DNA of 64,000 bases from JALHST01 sp038316335 (GCA_038316335.1 JBBQAM010000002.1:1-64000), one strand, 5' to 3'; counted from the first letter of the stretch, positions 16,909 through 26,447 are shown. Notes: generated by a model not told the origin, from the sequence alone. Made by a program: numbers and translations.

Positions 16909-18075
16909 ATGAAGGAAACATTCAGATGGTTTGGCCCTAATGACCCGGTACGTTTGTCATATATAAGACAGGCTGGGGCATTGGGGGTGGTTACGGCATT
17001 GCACCAAATTCCAAATGGTGAGATATGGCCGTTGGCGGATATCAAAAAAACAAAGAATGAAATTGAAGCTTCTGGTTTGGAATGGACTTTCATCGAAAGT
17101 ATTCCGATACATGAGAATATCAAACTGCGAACGGGCGACTACCTCCAACGTATTGAAAATTACAAACAAAGTCTGAGGAATATAGCGCAAAGCGGCGTGA
17201 AAAATGTCTGCTATAACTTTATGCCCGTTTTAGACTGGACCCGTACTCAGCTGCATTGGGAATTGGATCATGGTGGGACAGCCTTACGATTCGATAAGGT
17301 AGATATGGCCATCTTTGAATGGTATCTCTTGAAAAGGGAAAGCTCACAGCAAGACTATTCTGAAGAGATAATGCGACGGGCGGCGGAACGCTTTTCAAAA
17401 ATGACCGGGTTCGAGAAAAACAAACTCCAGGATGCTATATTAAAAGGCCTTCCAGGAACCGTCGATGACTTGACCATTCCGGTATTTAAGAAGATGATCA
17501 CACAGTACCATGGGATGACGCATAAAGATTTAAAAGCGAACCTATCCTATTTTTTAAATGCGATCATCCCGATTGCCGAAGAACATGGTATTAAAATGGC
17601 AATCCATCCCGATGATCCTCCTTTTGATATTATGGGCCTCCCTCGTATTATTAAATCGGAAGAAGATCTTGAGGATTTGGTCGCTTTTGTTGATAGTCCT
17701 TCGAACGGCATTACGTTCTGTACGGGATCATTGGGAGCCAATTCGGCCAATGACCTACCAAAAATGATCCGAAAGTTTGCCGAGAGAATCCATTTTCTGC
17801 ATTTGCGCAATGTACGACGTGAAGCAGATGGCAGCTTCTATGAGGATAACCACTTAGAAGGCTCATCGGATATGTATGCCATTGTCAAGGCGGTTTTGGA
17901 GATAGAAAATCAACGCGACGTGCAACTCCCTATGCGGCCCGACCACGGTCATCAATTGTTACATGATCTTAACGCGGAAAATTTCTATTCCGGATATACC
18001 GCGATAGGGCGATTGAAGGGCCTTGCCGAACTACGTGGATTGGCCATGGGCATATCAAAAAGCGTAAAAATGTAA
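16909..18075 (+). CDS. uxuA: Mannonate dehydratase
   Basis: Converts D-mannonate to 2-keto-3-deoxygluconate. The start at 16909 (MKETFRWFGPNDPV) gives 388 residues and 13 bases of spacing after the SDR; the frame is open further upstream to 16864 but only inside the SDR gene. Characteristic segments include RQAGALGVVTALHQIPNG, NFMPVLDWTRTQL, MAIHPDDPP, FCTGSLGANSAND and HLRNVRRE, the last ones carrying metal and substrate ligands of the UxuA barrel. Downstream by 61 bases is a sodium symporter that may import the uronate. A TTG at 16897 is a less likely alternative start. Confidence 0.95.
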   Translation: MKETFRWFGPNDPVRLSYIRQAGALGVVTALHQIPNGEIWPLADIKKTKNEIEASGLEWTFIESIPIHENIKLRTGDYLQRIENYKQSLRNIAQSGVKNVCYNFMPVLDWTRTQLHWELDHGGTALRFDKVDMAIFEWYLLKRESSQQDYSEEIMRRAAERFSKMTGFEKNKLQDAILKGLPGTVDDLTIPVFKKMITQYHGMTHKDLKANLSYFLNAIIPIAEEHGIKMAIHPDDPPFDIMGLPRIIKSEEDLEDLVAFVDSPSNGITFCTGSLGANSANDLPKMIRKFAERIHFLHLRNVRREADGSFYEDNHLEGSSDMYAIVKAVLEIENQRDVQLPMRPDHGHQLLHDLNAENFYSGYTAIGRLKGLAELRGLAMGISKSVKM

Positions 18076-18136
18076 CACCATTAGAGACTGCGAAGTTTAT
18101 AATCTAATTCAGGGATAACCAACCAAAAATTCAATC

Positions 18137-19762
18137 ATGAAAGGACTTGATACATTAGACTGGGTCGTAATCATCGCCTATTTTTTAATCTTGCTGGGTG
18201 TCGCCTGGTGGGTAATCAGACAAAAACAAAAAAGTACAGAGGATTATTTCCTTGCCGGTCGCAATATCGGATGGTTTATGGTCGGCGCATCAATTTTTGC
18301 CTCGAACATTGGATCTGAGCATGTGGTTGGCTTAGCTGGCAATGGCGCCGGGGATAAGATGCCCTTGCTTATCTATGAACTGCATGCATGGATCGTTTTG
18401 ATGTTAGGTTGGGTCTTCCTGCCATTTTATGCAAGAAGCGGCGTATTTACAATGCCTGAATTTCTGGAAAAAAGATTCGATGCACGATCCCGTTGGGTGC
18501 TGTCTGTCGTTTCCTTGATTGCCTATATTCTCACGAAAGTATCGGTTACAATTTATGCCGGTGGGGTAGTGGTCTCGGCCTTACTGGGAATACCCTTTTG
18601 GATCGGTGCCGTTGCAACGGTTGTTCTCACAGGTTTGTATACAGTGCTTGGTGGTATGCGTGCAGTAGTATACACCGAAACGATACAAGCCGTAATCTTG
18701 GTCTTGGGAGCAGGCATACTTACGTTTATGGGGTTGGAAACAGTAGGAGGCTGGGCTACGCTTAAAAGCACGATCGGCCCCGATTATTTTAACATGTGGC
18801 GGCCCAATTCAGACCCAAATTATCCGTGGCTGCCCCTCTTTATTACGAGTACTATTGTTGGTATCTGGTATTGGTGTACAGATCAAGTAATCGTTCAACG
18901 GGTACTAACGGCAAAAAACATCAAAGAAGGCAGGCGGGGTAGTATTTTTGGAGCCCTTTTAAAATTGATGCCCGTATTTCTATTTCTAATTCCGGGCGTA
19001 ATCGCCTTGGCCTTGAAAATGCAGGGCAAACTAAATTGGGATAGTCCAGATCAGGCCTTTCCGGTCTTGATGAGCAACATTTTACCATCGGGCCTTCGTG
19101 GTCTGGTAGCAGCGGGTTTACTTGCGGCCTTGATGAGTTCCTTGGCTTCGGTTTTCAATTCATGTTCGACCCTGTTTACCTTGGATATCTATAAAAAATT
19201 GAAGCCCAACAAGCCTGAGGAAAAATTAGTAAGGACCGGTAGAATCGCTACTTTTTTTGTTGTTGGTCTGGGTTTGTTATGGATTCCGATTATAACGAAG
19301 CTCTCTGATGGCCTCTATGAATATTTGCAAAATGTACAGGCCTATATTTCTCCACCGATTGCTGCGGTCTTTCTTTTGGGGATATTTTATAAGCGCATAA
19401 ATGCGAATGGTGCCATTGCCACCTTGGTCGGTGGATTTCTTATCGGATTTTCAAAACTCAGCCTCGAAATCATGAAGTCGAGTTTTGAGGAGGGCAGCAT
19501 GTTGTACACTATTGCACATATCAATTGGTTGGTCTTTGGTGCCTATTTCTTTGCGATCTGCGTAGCAATTGCGGTACTAGTTAGTATGTTTTACCCAGCC
19601 CCATCTCAGGCACAATTGGCCGGTTTGACATTTGGTAGCGTCACTGCCGAACAAAAAGCGAAGAACAAAGCCAGCTATAATTTTTGGGATATATTCGCCT
19701 CGGCGGCTATTATCATTATTGTATTGTATATTATGATTTCGTTCAGTACGCTTTCGCTATAG
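18137..19762 (+). CDS. Sodium:solute symporter (SSS/SGLT family)
   Basis: 541 residues with about 14 predicted membrane helices. The N-terminal part contains the family pattern STEDYFLAGRNIGWFMVGAS and NIGSEHVVGLAGNGA, and the later LLAALMSSLASVFNSCSTLFTLDIYKK block is the SSS signature region with the Na+ site serines. It lacks an attached kinase or PAS domain. Following mannonate dehydratase, it probably imports a uronic acid or a neutral hexose with Na+, fitting a marine habitat. The SGLT-like look (long C-terminal region ending in extra TM helix) is compatible with galactose or glucose as substrate too. Confidence 0.88.
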   Translation: MKGLDTLDWVVIIAYFLILLGVAWWVIRQKQKSTEDYFLAGRNIGWFMVGASIFASNIGSEHVVGLAGNGAGDKMPLLIYELHAWIVLMLGWVFLPFYARSGVFTMPEFLEKRFDARSRWVLSVVSLIAYILTKVSVTIYAGGVVVSALLGIPFWIGAVATVVLTGLYTVLGGMRAVVYTETIQAVILVLGAGILTFMGLETVGGWATLKSTIGPDYFNMWRPNSDPNYPWLPLFITSTIVGIWYWCTDQVIVQRVLTAKNIKEGRRGSIFGALLKLMPVFLFLIPGVIALALKMQGKLNWDSPDQAFPVLMSNILPSGLRGLVAAGLLAALMSSLASVFNSCSTLFTLDIYKKLKPNKPEEKLVRTGRIATFFVVGLGLLWIPIITKLSDGLYEYLQNVQAYISPPIAAVFLLGIFYKRINANGAIATLVGGFLIGFSKLSLEIMKSSFEEGSMLYTIAHINWLVFGAYFFAICVAIAVLVSMFYPAPSQAQLAGLTFGSVTAEQKAKNKASYNFWDIFASAAIIIIVLYIMISFSTLSL

Positions 19763-19934
19763 TATGAAATTCAGGATCGAGCATACTTAAAGTGTTCTTG
19801 GCTAAATCGCTTACAAGGCATGCCATTCGAAAAAGCTCGGGAACCAGCATTTGATAATGATAAATTATAATTATATTCACGTTAAATAGTAAATTCTCAA
19901 AATTTTTACATATTCAATCCTTAAAAAGCCCATC

Positions 19935-21281
19935 ATGGAAAATCTAAAGAAGCACGATCTGAAAAGTATCGGCTCTGACAAGTCCCGCAGGTCATTCGTT
20001 AAGAATACTGCGTTGCTTTCTGGAGCTTTGATCTTACCCTCAATGCAGATGAACTCAATGTTTAACGTATTCAATGACAAAAAACTGAAAATAGCATTGG
20101 TCGGATGCGGTGGTAGGGGAACCGGTGCCGCATTACAAGCCTTGAAGGCCGATGATAATATTGAATTAGTGGCCATGGCAGATGCCTTTGAGGACCGATT
20201 AAAGGATAGTTTAGCCAATATTCGTAAGGAAAGCGGAGATAGCAAAAAGGTGAATGTAAAAGAGGAAAATCAATTCGTAGGATTTGATGCCGCCCAGAAG
20301 GCCATCGATTTGGCCGATGTGGTAATTTTAGCAACACCTCCAGGCTTCAGGCCACAGCATTTTGAATATGCCGTAAACAATGGCAAGCATGTTTTTATGG
20401 AAAAACCAGTTGCCACTGATGCTCCCGGCGTTCGCAGGGTATTGGCGGCTGCAAAAATAGCCAAGGAAAAGAAATTAAACGTGGTGGTTGGCCTTCAACG
20501 ACATTATCAAGATAGTTATCTAGCGGCTCTAGAGCATCTCAAGCAGGACAAGATCGGCAAGATCGTTTCTGGGCAGGTCTATTGGGATAGTGCAGGGGTC
20601 TGGGTGCGCGAGCGACAACCCGGTCAAACCGAACTTGAATACCAAATGCGTAATTGGTACTATTTCTGTTGGTTGTGTGGTGACCATATCTTGGAACAAC
20701 ACATACATAACATTGATGTCGCCAATTGGTTTGTAGGGGAAACCCCAATTTCAGCCCAGGGAATGGGTGGTAGGGCCGTACGTACAGGCAAGGACCATGG
20801 CGAGATATTTGATCACCATTTCGTTGAATTTACCTATCCAAGCGGAGCGGTTATCGCCAGCCAATGCCGACATCAGCCAGAAACCATGAGCAGGGTTTCA
20901 GAATTTTTCCAGGGAACCAAAGGAACCGTCTCCACCGAAGGGGACAATGCTACCTTAACCGATTGGAATGGGAATATACTTTTCGAACATCGGGGTAAGG
21001 ATGATCCCAATCCGTATGAGGTCGAGCATGTTCACTTGTTCGAATCAATTCGAAATGGCGGGGTTCTCTCTAATGCAGAATATGGTGCTCATAGCACGAT
21101 GACCGCGATTATGGGCAGAATGGCCACGTATTCTGGAAAAGTAATCAAATGGGACGAGGCCTTGAATTCGAACATAGTCCTAATTCCTGATGGTCTTACT
21201 TGGGATTCTCCGGCACCGGTGCAACCCAATGCCGATGGAACCTATAAAATACCGATGCCAGGCCAGACGGTGGTTATTTAA
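19935..21281 (+). CDS. Tat-exported Gfo/Idh/MocA family oxidoreductase
   Basis: 448 residues with a twin-arginine leader (SRRSFVKNTALLSGALIL at residues ~17-34). It is followed by a Rossmann fold with ALVGCGGRGTG (~56-66), VILATPPGFRP and the EKPVATD motif that carries the catalytic Lys. The C-terminal alpha/beta domain contains CGDHILEQHIHNIDVANW. Tat export with folded NAD(P) is common for periplasmic Gfo/Idh proteins of Bacteroidota that act on sugars or 3-keto-sugars. It sits 10 bases upstream of the sulfatase, so co-expression is likely. The exact sugar is unknown; an inositol/glucoside dehydrogenase-like or glycosidase-like activity is possible. Confidence 0.85.
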   Translation: MENLKKHDLKSIGSDKSRRSFVKNTALLSGALILPSMQMNSMFNVFNDKKLKIALVGCGGRGTGAALQALKADDNIELVAMADAFEDRLKDSLANIRKESGDSKKVNVKEENQFVGFDAAQKAIDLADVVILATPPGFRPQHFEYAVNNGKHVFMEKPVATDAPGVRRVLAAAKIAKEKKLNVVVGLQRHYQDSYLAALEHLKQDKIGKIVSGQVYWDSAGVWVRERQPGQTELEYQMRNWYYFCWLCGDHILEQHIHNIDVANWFVGETPISAQGMGGRAVRTGKDHGEIFDHHFVEFTYPSGAVIASQCRHQPETMSRVSEFFQGTKGTVSTEGDNATLTDWNGNILFEHRGKDDPNPYEVEHVHLFESIRNGGVLSNAEYGAHSTMTAIMGRMATYSGKVIKWDEALNSNIVLIPDGLTWDSPAPVQPNADGTYKIPMPGQTVVI

Positions 21282-21291
21282 ATAGCGTACC

Positions 21292-22872
21292 ATGTTATCC
21301 AAGTTAAAATTTCTGTCCCTGCTCCTAGCAGGGACTCTTGTTTCGTCCTGTAAGGACAATCAGGCTACCGCCAGTGTCGTTCAGCCTAGGAAGCCCAATA
21401 TCATTTATATTCTTGCCGATGATCTGGGCTATGGGGAAATTGGGGCCTATGGGCAGGAAAAAATCGAGACGCCGAATATCGATGCCTTGGCCAAGAATGG
21501 CATGCTATTTACACAACATTATACCAGTGCCCCGGTTTGTGCCCCGGCACGCTATATGTTTTTAACAGGAACACATTCTGGACACGCCTACATTCGTGGG
21601 AATGATGAATGGGATGCCCGTGGGGATGTTTGGAACTATAAGGCCATGGCAAAAGATTCTACCTTGGAAGGTCAAAAACCAATGCCTTCAAATACCGTTA
21701 CGCTGGCACATCGGCTTCAGAAAGTGGGTTATCAAACCGCTCTCATCGGAAAATGGGGCCTGGGCGCGCCTCAAACGCAATCGATACCCAATGAAATGGG
21801 CTTTGATTTCTTTTTTGGGTACAATTGTCAGCGACAAGCCCATACCTACTATCCGCTGCATCTCTATAAAAATAAGGCCCGTGTACATCTCGACAATGAT
21901 ACCGTTGCCCCGAATACCAAACTGCCCAAAGGGGCCGATATTCATGATCCAGGGAGTTATGCCGCCTATACCTTAAAAGACTATTCGCCCGATTTGATGT
22001 TCAAGGAACTCTCTAATTTTGTAATGGCGAACAAAGACCATCCCTTCTTTTTATATTGGGCTACCCCGATTCCGCATGTGGCCATTCAAGCTTCTCGTAA
22101 ATGGCTAGATCATTACATTGCCAAGTTTGGGGATGAAAAGCCTTATTTGGGAGAAAATGGCTATTTTCCGCATAAAAATCCACATGCAGGTTATGCGGCC
22201 ATGATATCGTACTTAGATGAGAATATTGGCAAATTGGTGCAACAGCTCAAAGAGGAAGGTATTTATGAACAGACACTCATTATTTTTACGTCTGATAACG
22301 GACCCACGTATGCCGGAGGTGTCGACCCGGAATTCTTCAAGAGTGCCAGACCATTTTCAGGGTCCTATGGCAAAGGGAAAGGTTTTGTTTATGAGGGCGG
22401 AATACGGGTACCCATGATCACATCTTGGCCGGGACATATAAAGGCAGGAAGCCGCACTGACCTTGTTTCCGCACACTACGATATGTTGGCCACGTTAGGA
22501 GCTATTGCAGGGTTTGAAGTTCCTGCCGAAACCGACGGCATTAGTTTTTCGCCAACTCTTTTTTCTGAGCAGCCCCAGAAAGAACATGATTTCATGTATT
22601 GGGAATTTCCTGAATATGGAGGACAGGTGGCCATCAGGATGGGGGATTGGAAAGTAATACGACAAAATTTGAATAACGATACTCAAAATCCTACCCTTGA
22701 AGTTTATAACCTACGAAATGATCCTTTGGAATCGACGAACGTTGCGGATACACATCCGGAAATCGTAAAAAAAGCCGTCGAAATTTTCAAGGCGCAACAT
22801 ACGAATTCTGAAGTAGCCCGATTTCGAATCCCTTCGGTAGAAAATGGGCTGCTCGGCGACACCCAGCAATAG
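21292..22872 (+). CDS. Sulfatase (formylglycine-dependent, S1 family), predicted lipoprotein
   Basis: 526 residues. The lipoprotein signal ends in LVSSC with Lys-Asp immediately after the cysteine, resembling surface-export signals of Flavobacteriia. The catalytic Cys83 is in the C-A-P-A-R motif (CxPxR), to be oxidised to formylglycine. The metal-binding IIYILADDLGYGE and the second metal cluster FTSDNGPTY are intact, as is GKWGLG. It would remove sulfate esters from a carbohydrate. Neighbouring galactose genes suggest a sulfated galactan or galactose sulfate. A candidate maturase lies at 24163. I cannot assign the S1 subfamily by eye. Confidence 0.92.
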   Translation: MLSKLKFLSLLLAGTLVSSCKDNQATASVVQPRKPNIIYILADDLGYGEIGAYGQEKIETPNIDALAKNGMLFTQHYTSAPVCAPARYMFLTGTHSGHAYIRGNDEWDARGDVWNYKAMAKDSTLEGQKPMPSNTVTLAHRLQKVGYQTALIGKWGLGAPQTQSIPNEMGFDFFFGYNCQRQAHTYYPLHLYKNKARVHLDNDTVAPNTKLPKGADIHDPGSYAAYTLKDYSPDLMFKELSNFVMANKDHPFFLYWATPIPHVAIQASRKWLDHYIAKFGDEKPYLGENGYFPHKNPHAGYAAMISYLDENIGKLVQQLKEEGIYEQTLIIFTSDNGPTYAGGVDPEFFKSARPFSGSYGKGKGFVYEGGIRVPMITSWPGHIKAGSRTDLVSAHYDMLATLGAIAGFEVPAETDGISFSPTLFSEQPQKEHDFMYWEFPEYGGQVAIRMGDWKVIRQNLNNDTQNPTLEVYNLRNDPLESTNVADTHPEIVKKAVEIFKAQHTNSEVARFRIPSVENGLLGDTQQ

Positions 22873-22881
22873 GTACGGCCT

Positions 22882-22906
22882 ACAATTGACAAGGAGATGC
22901 AATTGT
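22882..22906. terminator. Hairpin between convergent sulfatase and galM
   Basis: Perfect 7-base inverted repeat (ACAATTG and CAATTGT) with an 11-base loop in the short gap between two convergent genes. There is no clear U-tract on either side, so intrinsic termination is only a suggestion. Confidence 0.35.
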
Positions 22907-22907
22907 G

Positions 22908-24098
22908 TTATTGCGTTGAAAATTTATAGATCGTAGTCGATCTATACGTGTCCCCAGGGGCAAGAATCGTATTCGGAAATGCTTTTTGGTTCGGGGAATC
23001 AGGATAATGCTGTGTCTCTAAACAAATCGATCCCCGAAATACGTACGGCTTTCCTTTTTTTCCTAAGGTGGTCCCGTCTAAAAAATTTCCGGTGTAGACC
23101 TGTACCCCAGGTTCGCTGGTAAAAACTTCCATAACGCGACCACTTTTTGGTTCAATTACCTTTGCGGCAAAAACGAGTCCATCTTCATTCTTTGGCCCAG
23201 AATTAAGGATAAAATTATGATCATACCCGTTGCCTATTTTTAGTTGTGGAAAATCGGCGCCAATATCTTGACCGAGGGTTTTCGGTGTCCTAAAATCAAA
23301 AGGTGTATTCACTACGGGCATAAGCTCCCCTGTCGGAATCAAACCTGCATCAACTGCATTAAAACTATCGGCGTTAACTTGTAATAGATGATCATCGATG
23401 GTCCCGTTGCCAGCTCCTTTCAAATTGAAAAAAGAATGATTGGTCAGATTTATGGGCGTCTTCTTGTCAGTTGTAGCTAAGTAATTTATTTTCAATTCAT
23501 TGGAGTCTGTCAACGTGTAATCGACTTTTACATCTAAATTCCCGGGGTAGCCTTCTTCCATATCGGGAGAAAGCCTATGAAACCTTATGTAATTTGGGGC
23601 AATCGAATCTACATCCCATACCACGGATTCAAATCCTTTTATGCCACCATGTAAATGATTTTCCCCATTGTTTTTAGCCAATTCATAGGTGGTTCCGTCT
23701 ACTGTGAACCTGCCTTTGGCAATCCTATTGCCATATCGACCAATCACCGAACCAAAATATTTTCCACTGGGTTTTTTATAGCCTTCAAGGTTCGCTGCCC
23801 CTAAAACAACGTCCTCCATTTTTCCATTTTTATCGGGCACCATTAGTGACACCAAATGCTGTCCGTAATTTGTGAAAGTCGCCTCCATTCCGTTTTTATT
23901 ACTTAAGACATAAAGTGAAACAGGTTTTTCATCGACTATTTGTTCAAAATTGGCTTTTGAAATTCCGGAAAGGGTGGTGTCTGACTGAGGTTGAACCATG
24001 TTTTGATCAGTTTCATTTTTTGTTGATTTTTCCTTGCAACTTAAGGTGCCCAAAAGTAGCATAGCGACAAGAAACCTTGGTAAGTCGGTAATTTTCAT
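22908..24098 (-). CDS. galM: Aldose 1-epimerase (mutarotase), predicted lipoprotein
   Basis: 396 residues from the ATG at 24098 (MKITDLPRF). The open frame extends upstream to 24401 but that part lies opposite the next gene. A lipoprotein signal LLLGTLSC followed by KEK places it outside the cytoplasm. Mutarotase motifs include GRYGNRIAKGRF, NGENHLHGG (catalytic His), INLTNHSFFNL (second His) and the Glu-containing VYTGNFLDG and GSICLETQHYPDSPN near the end. It interconverts alpha and beta anomers of galactose or glucose. With galK nearby, galactose is the likely substrate. Export before uptake is common for Bacteroidota mutarotases. Confidence 0.92.
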   Translation of the reverse strand: MKITDLPRFLVAMLLLGTLSCKEKSTKNETDQNMVQPQSDTTLSGISKANFEQIVDEKPVSLYVLSNKNGMEATFTNYGQHLVSLMVPDKNGKMEDVVLGAANLEGYKKPSGKYFGSVIGRYGNRIAKGRFTVDGTTYELAKNNGENHLHGGIKGFESVVWDVDSIAPNYIRFHRLSPDMEEGYPGNLDVKVDYTLTDSNELKINYLATTDKKTPINLTNHSFFNLKGAGNGTIDDHLLQVNADSFNAVDAGLIPTGELMPVVNTPFDFRTPKTLGQDIGADFPQLKIGNGYDHNFILNSGPKNEDGLVFAAKVIEPKSGRVMEVFTSEPGVQVYTGNFLDGTTLGKKGKPYVFRGSICLETQHYPDSPNQKAFPNTILAPGDTYRSTTIYKFSTQ

Positions 24099-24108
24099 TT
24101 GTTTTTTC

Positions 24109-24138
24109 TTTGGTTTATGAAGATATAAAATAACTTTA
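24109..24138 (+). promoter_or_regulatory. Candidate Bacteroidota promoter for the formylglycine-generating enzyme gene
   Basis: TTTG at 24109-24112 is followed after 18 bases by TAACTTTA (24131-24138), one mismatch from the TAnnTTTG -7 consensus. A transcript would start near 24145, giving a leader of about 18 bases before the ATG at 24163. Confidence 0.4.
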
Positions 24139-24162
24139 CAAATTAGACCGAAAATAATCAAA

Positions 24163-25305
24163 ATGCGGATTTTCCTTAACAAAGTAGCTATTCTTTCGGT
24201 CCTTGTAATTTTCCTTACCGGGTGCAAGCAGCAAACCAAGGCACCAAATGATATCAATAAAATAGTTGATACACCAGGCGACAAGGATATTATAGGACTA
24301 CTGACCAAGAAACCTGATACGATATCGGTGCCTAAGGGCATGGTGTGGATACCCGGTGGAGTATTCGAACAAGGGGCCGTAACCCAGGACAAATTGGCCA
24401 TGGGTCACGAAAAGCCCGCCCACAAGGTAGCCGTGGATGGATTTTTTATGGACGTCACTGAAGTGACTAACGCGCAATTTGAAAAATTCATGAACCAATC
24501 CGGGTATGTTACCATAGCCGAAAGGCCAATTGATTGGGAAGAGATAAAAAAACAACTTCCAGAGGGAACTCCCAGGCCTCCTGACAGCATTATGCAACCA
24601 GGTGCATTGACCTTTAAAAAATCGAGGAACTCCCTGCCCAATCTATATGATTTTTCGCAGTGGTGGCAATGGACTGTTGGAGCGAATTGGCGACATCCTG
24701 AAGGACCCGGCACCTCGATAGTGGGTAAAGAAGACTTCCCGGTTGTTCAGATTGCCTATGAAGACGCGATTGCCTATTGCAATTGGGCAGGCAGGCGATT
24801 GCCGACCGAAGCAGAATGGGAATTGGCTGCCCGGGGAAACAAAAAAAATAGTATCTATTTTTGGGGAGACGATGATTCACGGTTGTCTCAAAATGCCAAT
24901 ACATGGAATGGGGAATTTCCTGTGGTAAATACCTTGGCAGATGGTTTCGAGTTACTCGCCCCCGTAAAATCGTTTCCTTCAAATGACTTTGGTCTCTATG
25001 ATATGGCGGGAAATGTCTGGGAATGGACCAGTGATTGGTACAATTCAAACTACTATCGCGAACTGGCGCAGCGACATGAGGTCACTAAAAATCCCGTAGG
25101 TGCCCCGAGTCCTTATAACGAACGCGATCCATTGGCAAAGGAGAAAATCATGAAGGGTGGCTCATTTTTATGCAGTGCCTCGTATTGTGCCAGTTATCGT
25201 ATCTCTGCAAGAATGGCCACCAGTTTAGATTCTTCCCTCGAACATTTAGGGTTCCGGACCGTCGCTACCATCGCAATGGTGGAAGCAAAAAACAATCAGC
25301 GATAG
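24163..25305 (+). CDS. Lipoprotein formylglycine-generating enzyme (SUMF1/FGE family)
   Basis: 380 residues starting with a lipoprotein signal (FLTGC at ~16-20). The FGE-sulfatase domain runs from about residue 57 (MVWIPGGVFEQGA) to the end. Motifs include VDVTEVTN-like FMDVTEVTNAQFEKFM, CNWAGRRLPTEAEWELAARG and YDMAGNVWEWTSDWY. Both redox cysteines of true FGEs are conserved: Cys337 and Cys342 in LCSASYCASYR, followed by LGFRTV. It should therefore be able to oxidise a sulfatase cysteine, unlike Gld-type FGE-like lipoproteins that lack them. It is divergent from galM and 5 bases upstream of galK. A non-sulfatase role cannot be excluded. Confidence 0.85.
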   Translation: MRIFLNKVAILSVLVIFLTGCKQQTKAPNDINKIVDTPGDKDIIGLLTKKPDTISVPKGMVWIPGGVFEQGAVTQDKLAMGHEKPAHKVAVDGFFMDVTEVTNAQFEKFMNQSGYVTIAERPIDWEEIKKQLPEGTPRPPDSIMQPGALTFKKSRNSLPNLYDFSQWWQWTVGANWRHPEGPGTSIVGKEDFPVVQIAYEDAIAYCNWAGRRLPTEAEWELAARGNKKNSIYFWGDDDSRLSQNANTWNGEFPVVNTLADGFELLAPVKSFPSNDFGLYDMAGNVWEWTSDWYNSNYYRELAQRHEVTKNPVGAPSPYNERDPLAKEKIMKGGSFLCSASYCASYRISARMATSLDSSLEHLGFRTVATIAMVEAKNNQR

Positions 25306-25310
25306 AAGCT

Positions 25311-26447
25311 ATGCAATTCTTAAAAAAATTTAACCCAGAACTGATCATCGAATCACCAGGGAGAATAAATTTAATCGGGGAACATACCGATTATAATCTT
25401 GGTTATGTATTTCCGACGGCAATAGAAAAGCACATTACGCTTTCATTCCAGAAAAATGGCTCAAAAAACGAGTGCAACTTTTTCAGTAAAGGCGCTGACG
25501 TTGGTTTTCAGGCAGATTTAAAAGAAATTTCAAGAAGTTCGGTACCATGGGAAAACTATCTTTTAGGAGTATTGTTCGAAATCACAAAGCGTTCGAACCA
25601 AATCAGAGGTTTTGATTGTGTTTTAGAAAGTAATCTGCCACAAGGATCGGGATTGAGCTCTTCGGCCGCTTTGGAATGTGGACTTGCATTCGGTCTCAAT
25701 GAACTTTTTTCGTTGGGCCTGGCCAAAATGGATCTTGTGAAGCTCTCCCAGATCGCAGAACATAATTATGTTGGGACTCAATGTGGTATTATGGATCAAT
25801 TTGCCTCTGTAATGAGTGAAACAGGCCATGGTATTCTATTGGATTGTAATAGTTTAAGGTACGATTTGATACCCATTCAGTTTGAGCCCTATAAAATCAT
25901 TTTATTGAATACAGGGGTGTCACATGATTTGGCGACCAGTGAATACAATGTTCGAAAACTTGAATGTGAAGAAGGCGTGTCGGTTATAAGGCAAACCCAT
26001 GCGAATATAAATTCGCTTCGTGATGTCACGTCAACAGTATTAATGGCCAATAAAACTAAGATGCGGGAAGTCGTTTATAAGAGATGTTCGTTCATCCTAC
26101 AGGAAAATGCACGTGTATTGAAAATGGCGGATGCCTTAAAGTTGGGGGATCTCAAAACCGCAGGTGAGTTGTTGTATGAGGCCCATAGCGGCATTAGTGA
26201 ATTATATGAGGTAAGTTGCAAGGAATCTGATTTTCTGGTAGCATTTTCAAAAAACTATTCGGGAGTTTTAGGTGCACGTCAAACCGGTGGAGGTTTTGGT
26301 GGTTGTACTTTGAATATTGTGCATAGGGATTTGGTTGCTAAGTTTATACACGAGGCTAGTGACGCATATCAAAGACAATTCGGAATTGACTTAACCGCAT
26401 TTGAAGTTACTCCAAGTACGGGAACCTCAATATCCTTTGCAAGGTAG
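25311..26447 (+). CDS. galK: Galactokinase
   Basis: GHMP kinase of 378 residues from the ATG at 25311; the frame is open further upstream but only within the preceding gene. The galactokinase signature is clear: SPGRINLIGEHTDYN (~15-29), the ATP loop LPQGSGLSSSAALE, NYVGTQCGIMDQFAS with the catalytic Asp, and RQTGGGFGGCTLNIV near the C-terminus. It phosphorylates galactose as the first Leloir step. galT and galE are not in the window. Its link to galM, sulfatase and FGE supports galactose coming from a sulfated polymer. Confidence 0.95.
   Translation: MQFLKKFNPELIIESPGRINLIGEHTDYNLGYVFPTAIEKHITLSFQKNGSKNECNFFSKGADVGFQADLKEISRSSVPWENYLLGVLFEITKRSNQIRGFDCVLESNLPQGSGLSSSAALECGLAFGLNELFSLGLAKMDLVKLSQIAEHNYVGTQCGIMDQFASVMSETGHGILLDCNSLRYDLIPIQFEPYKIILLNTGVSHDLATSEYNVRKLECEEGVSVIRQTHANINSLRDVTSTVLMANKTKMREVVYKRCSFILQENARVLKMADALKLGDLKTAGELLYEAHSGISELYEVSCKESDFLVAFSKNYSGVLGARQTGGGFGGCTLNIVHRDLVAKFIHEASDAYQRQFGIDLTAFEVTPSTGTSISFAR

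Noticed and set aside
24099..24401. N-terminal extension of the galM reading frame by 101 codons
   Set aside because: It lies opposite the formylglycine-generating enzyme gene, and the downstream ATG at 24098 gives a proper lipoprotein signal.
25170..25310. N-terminal extension of galactokinase
   Set aside because: It is within the FGE gene in another frame; galactokinase homology starts just after 25311.
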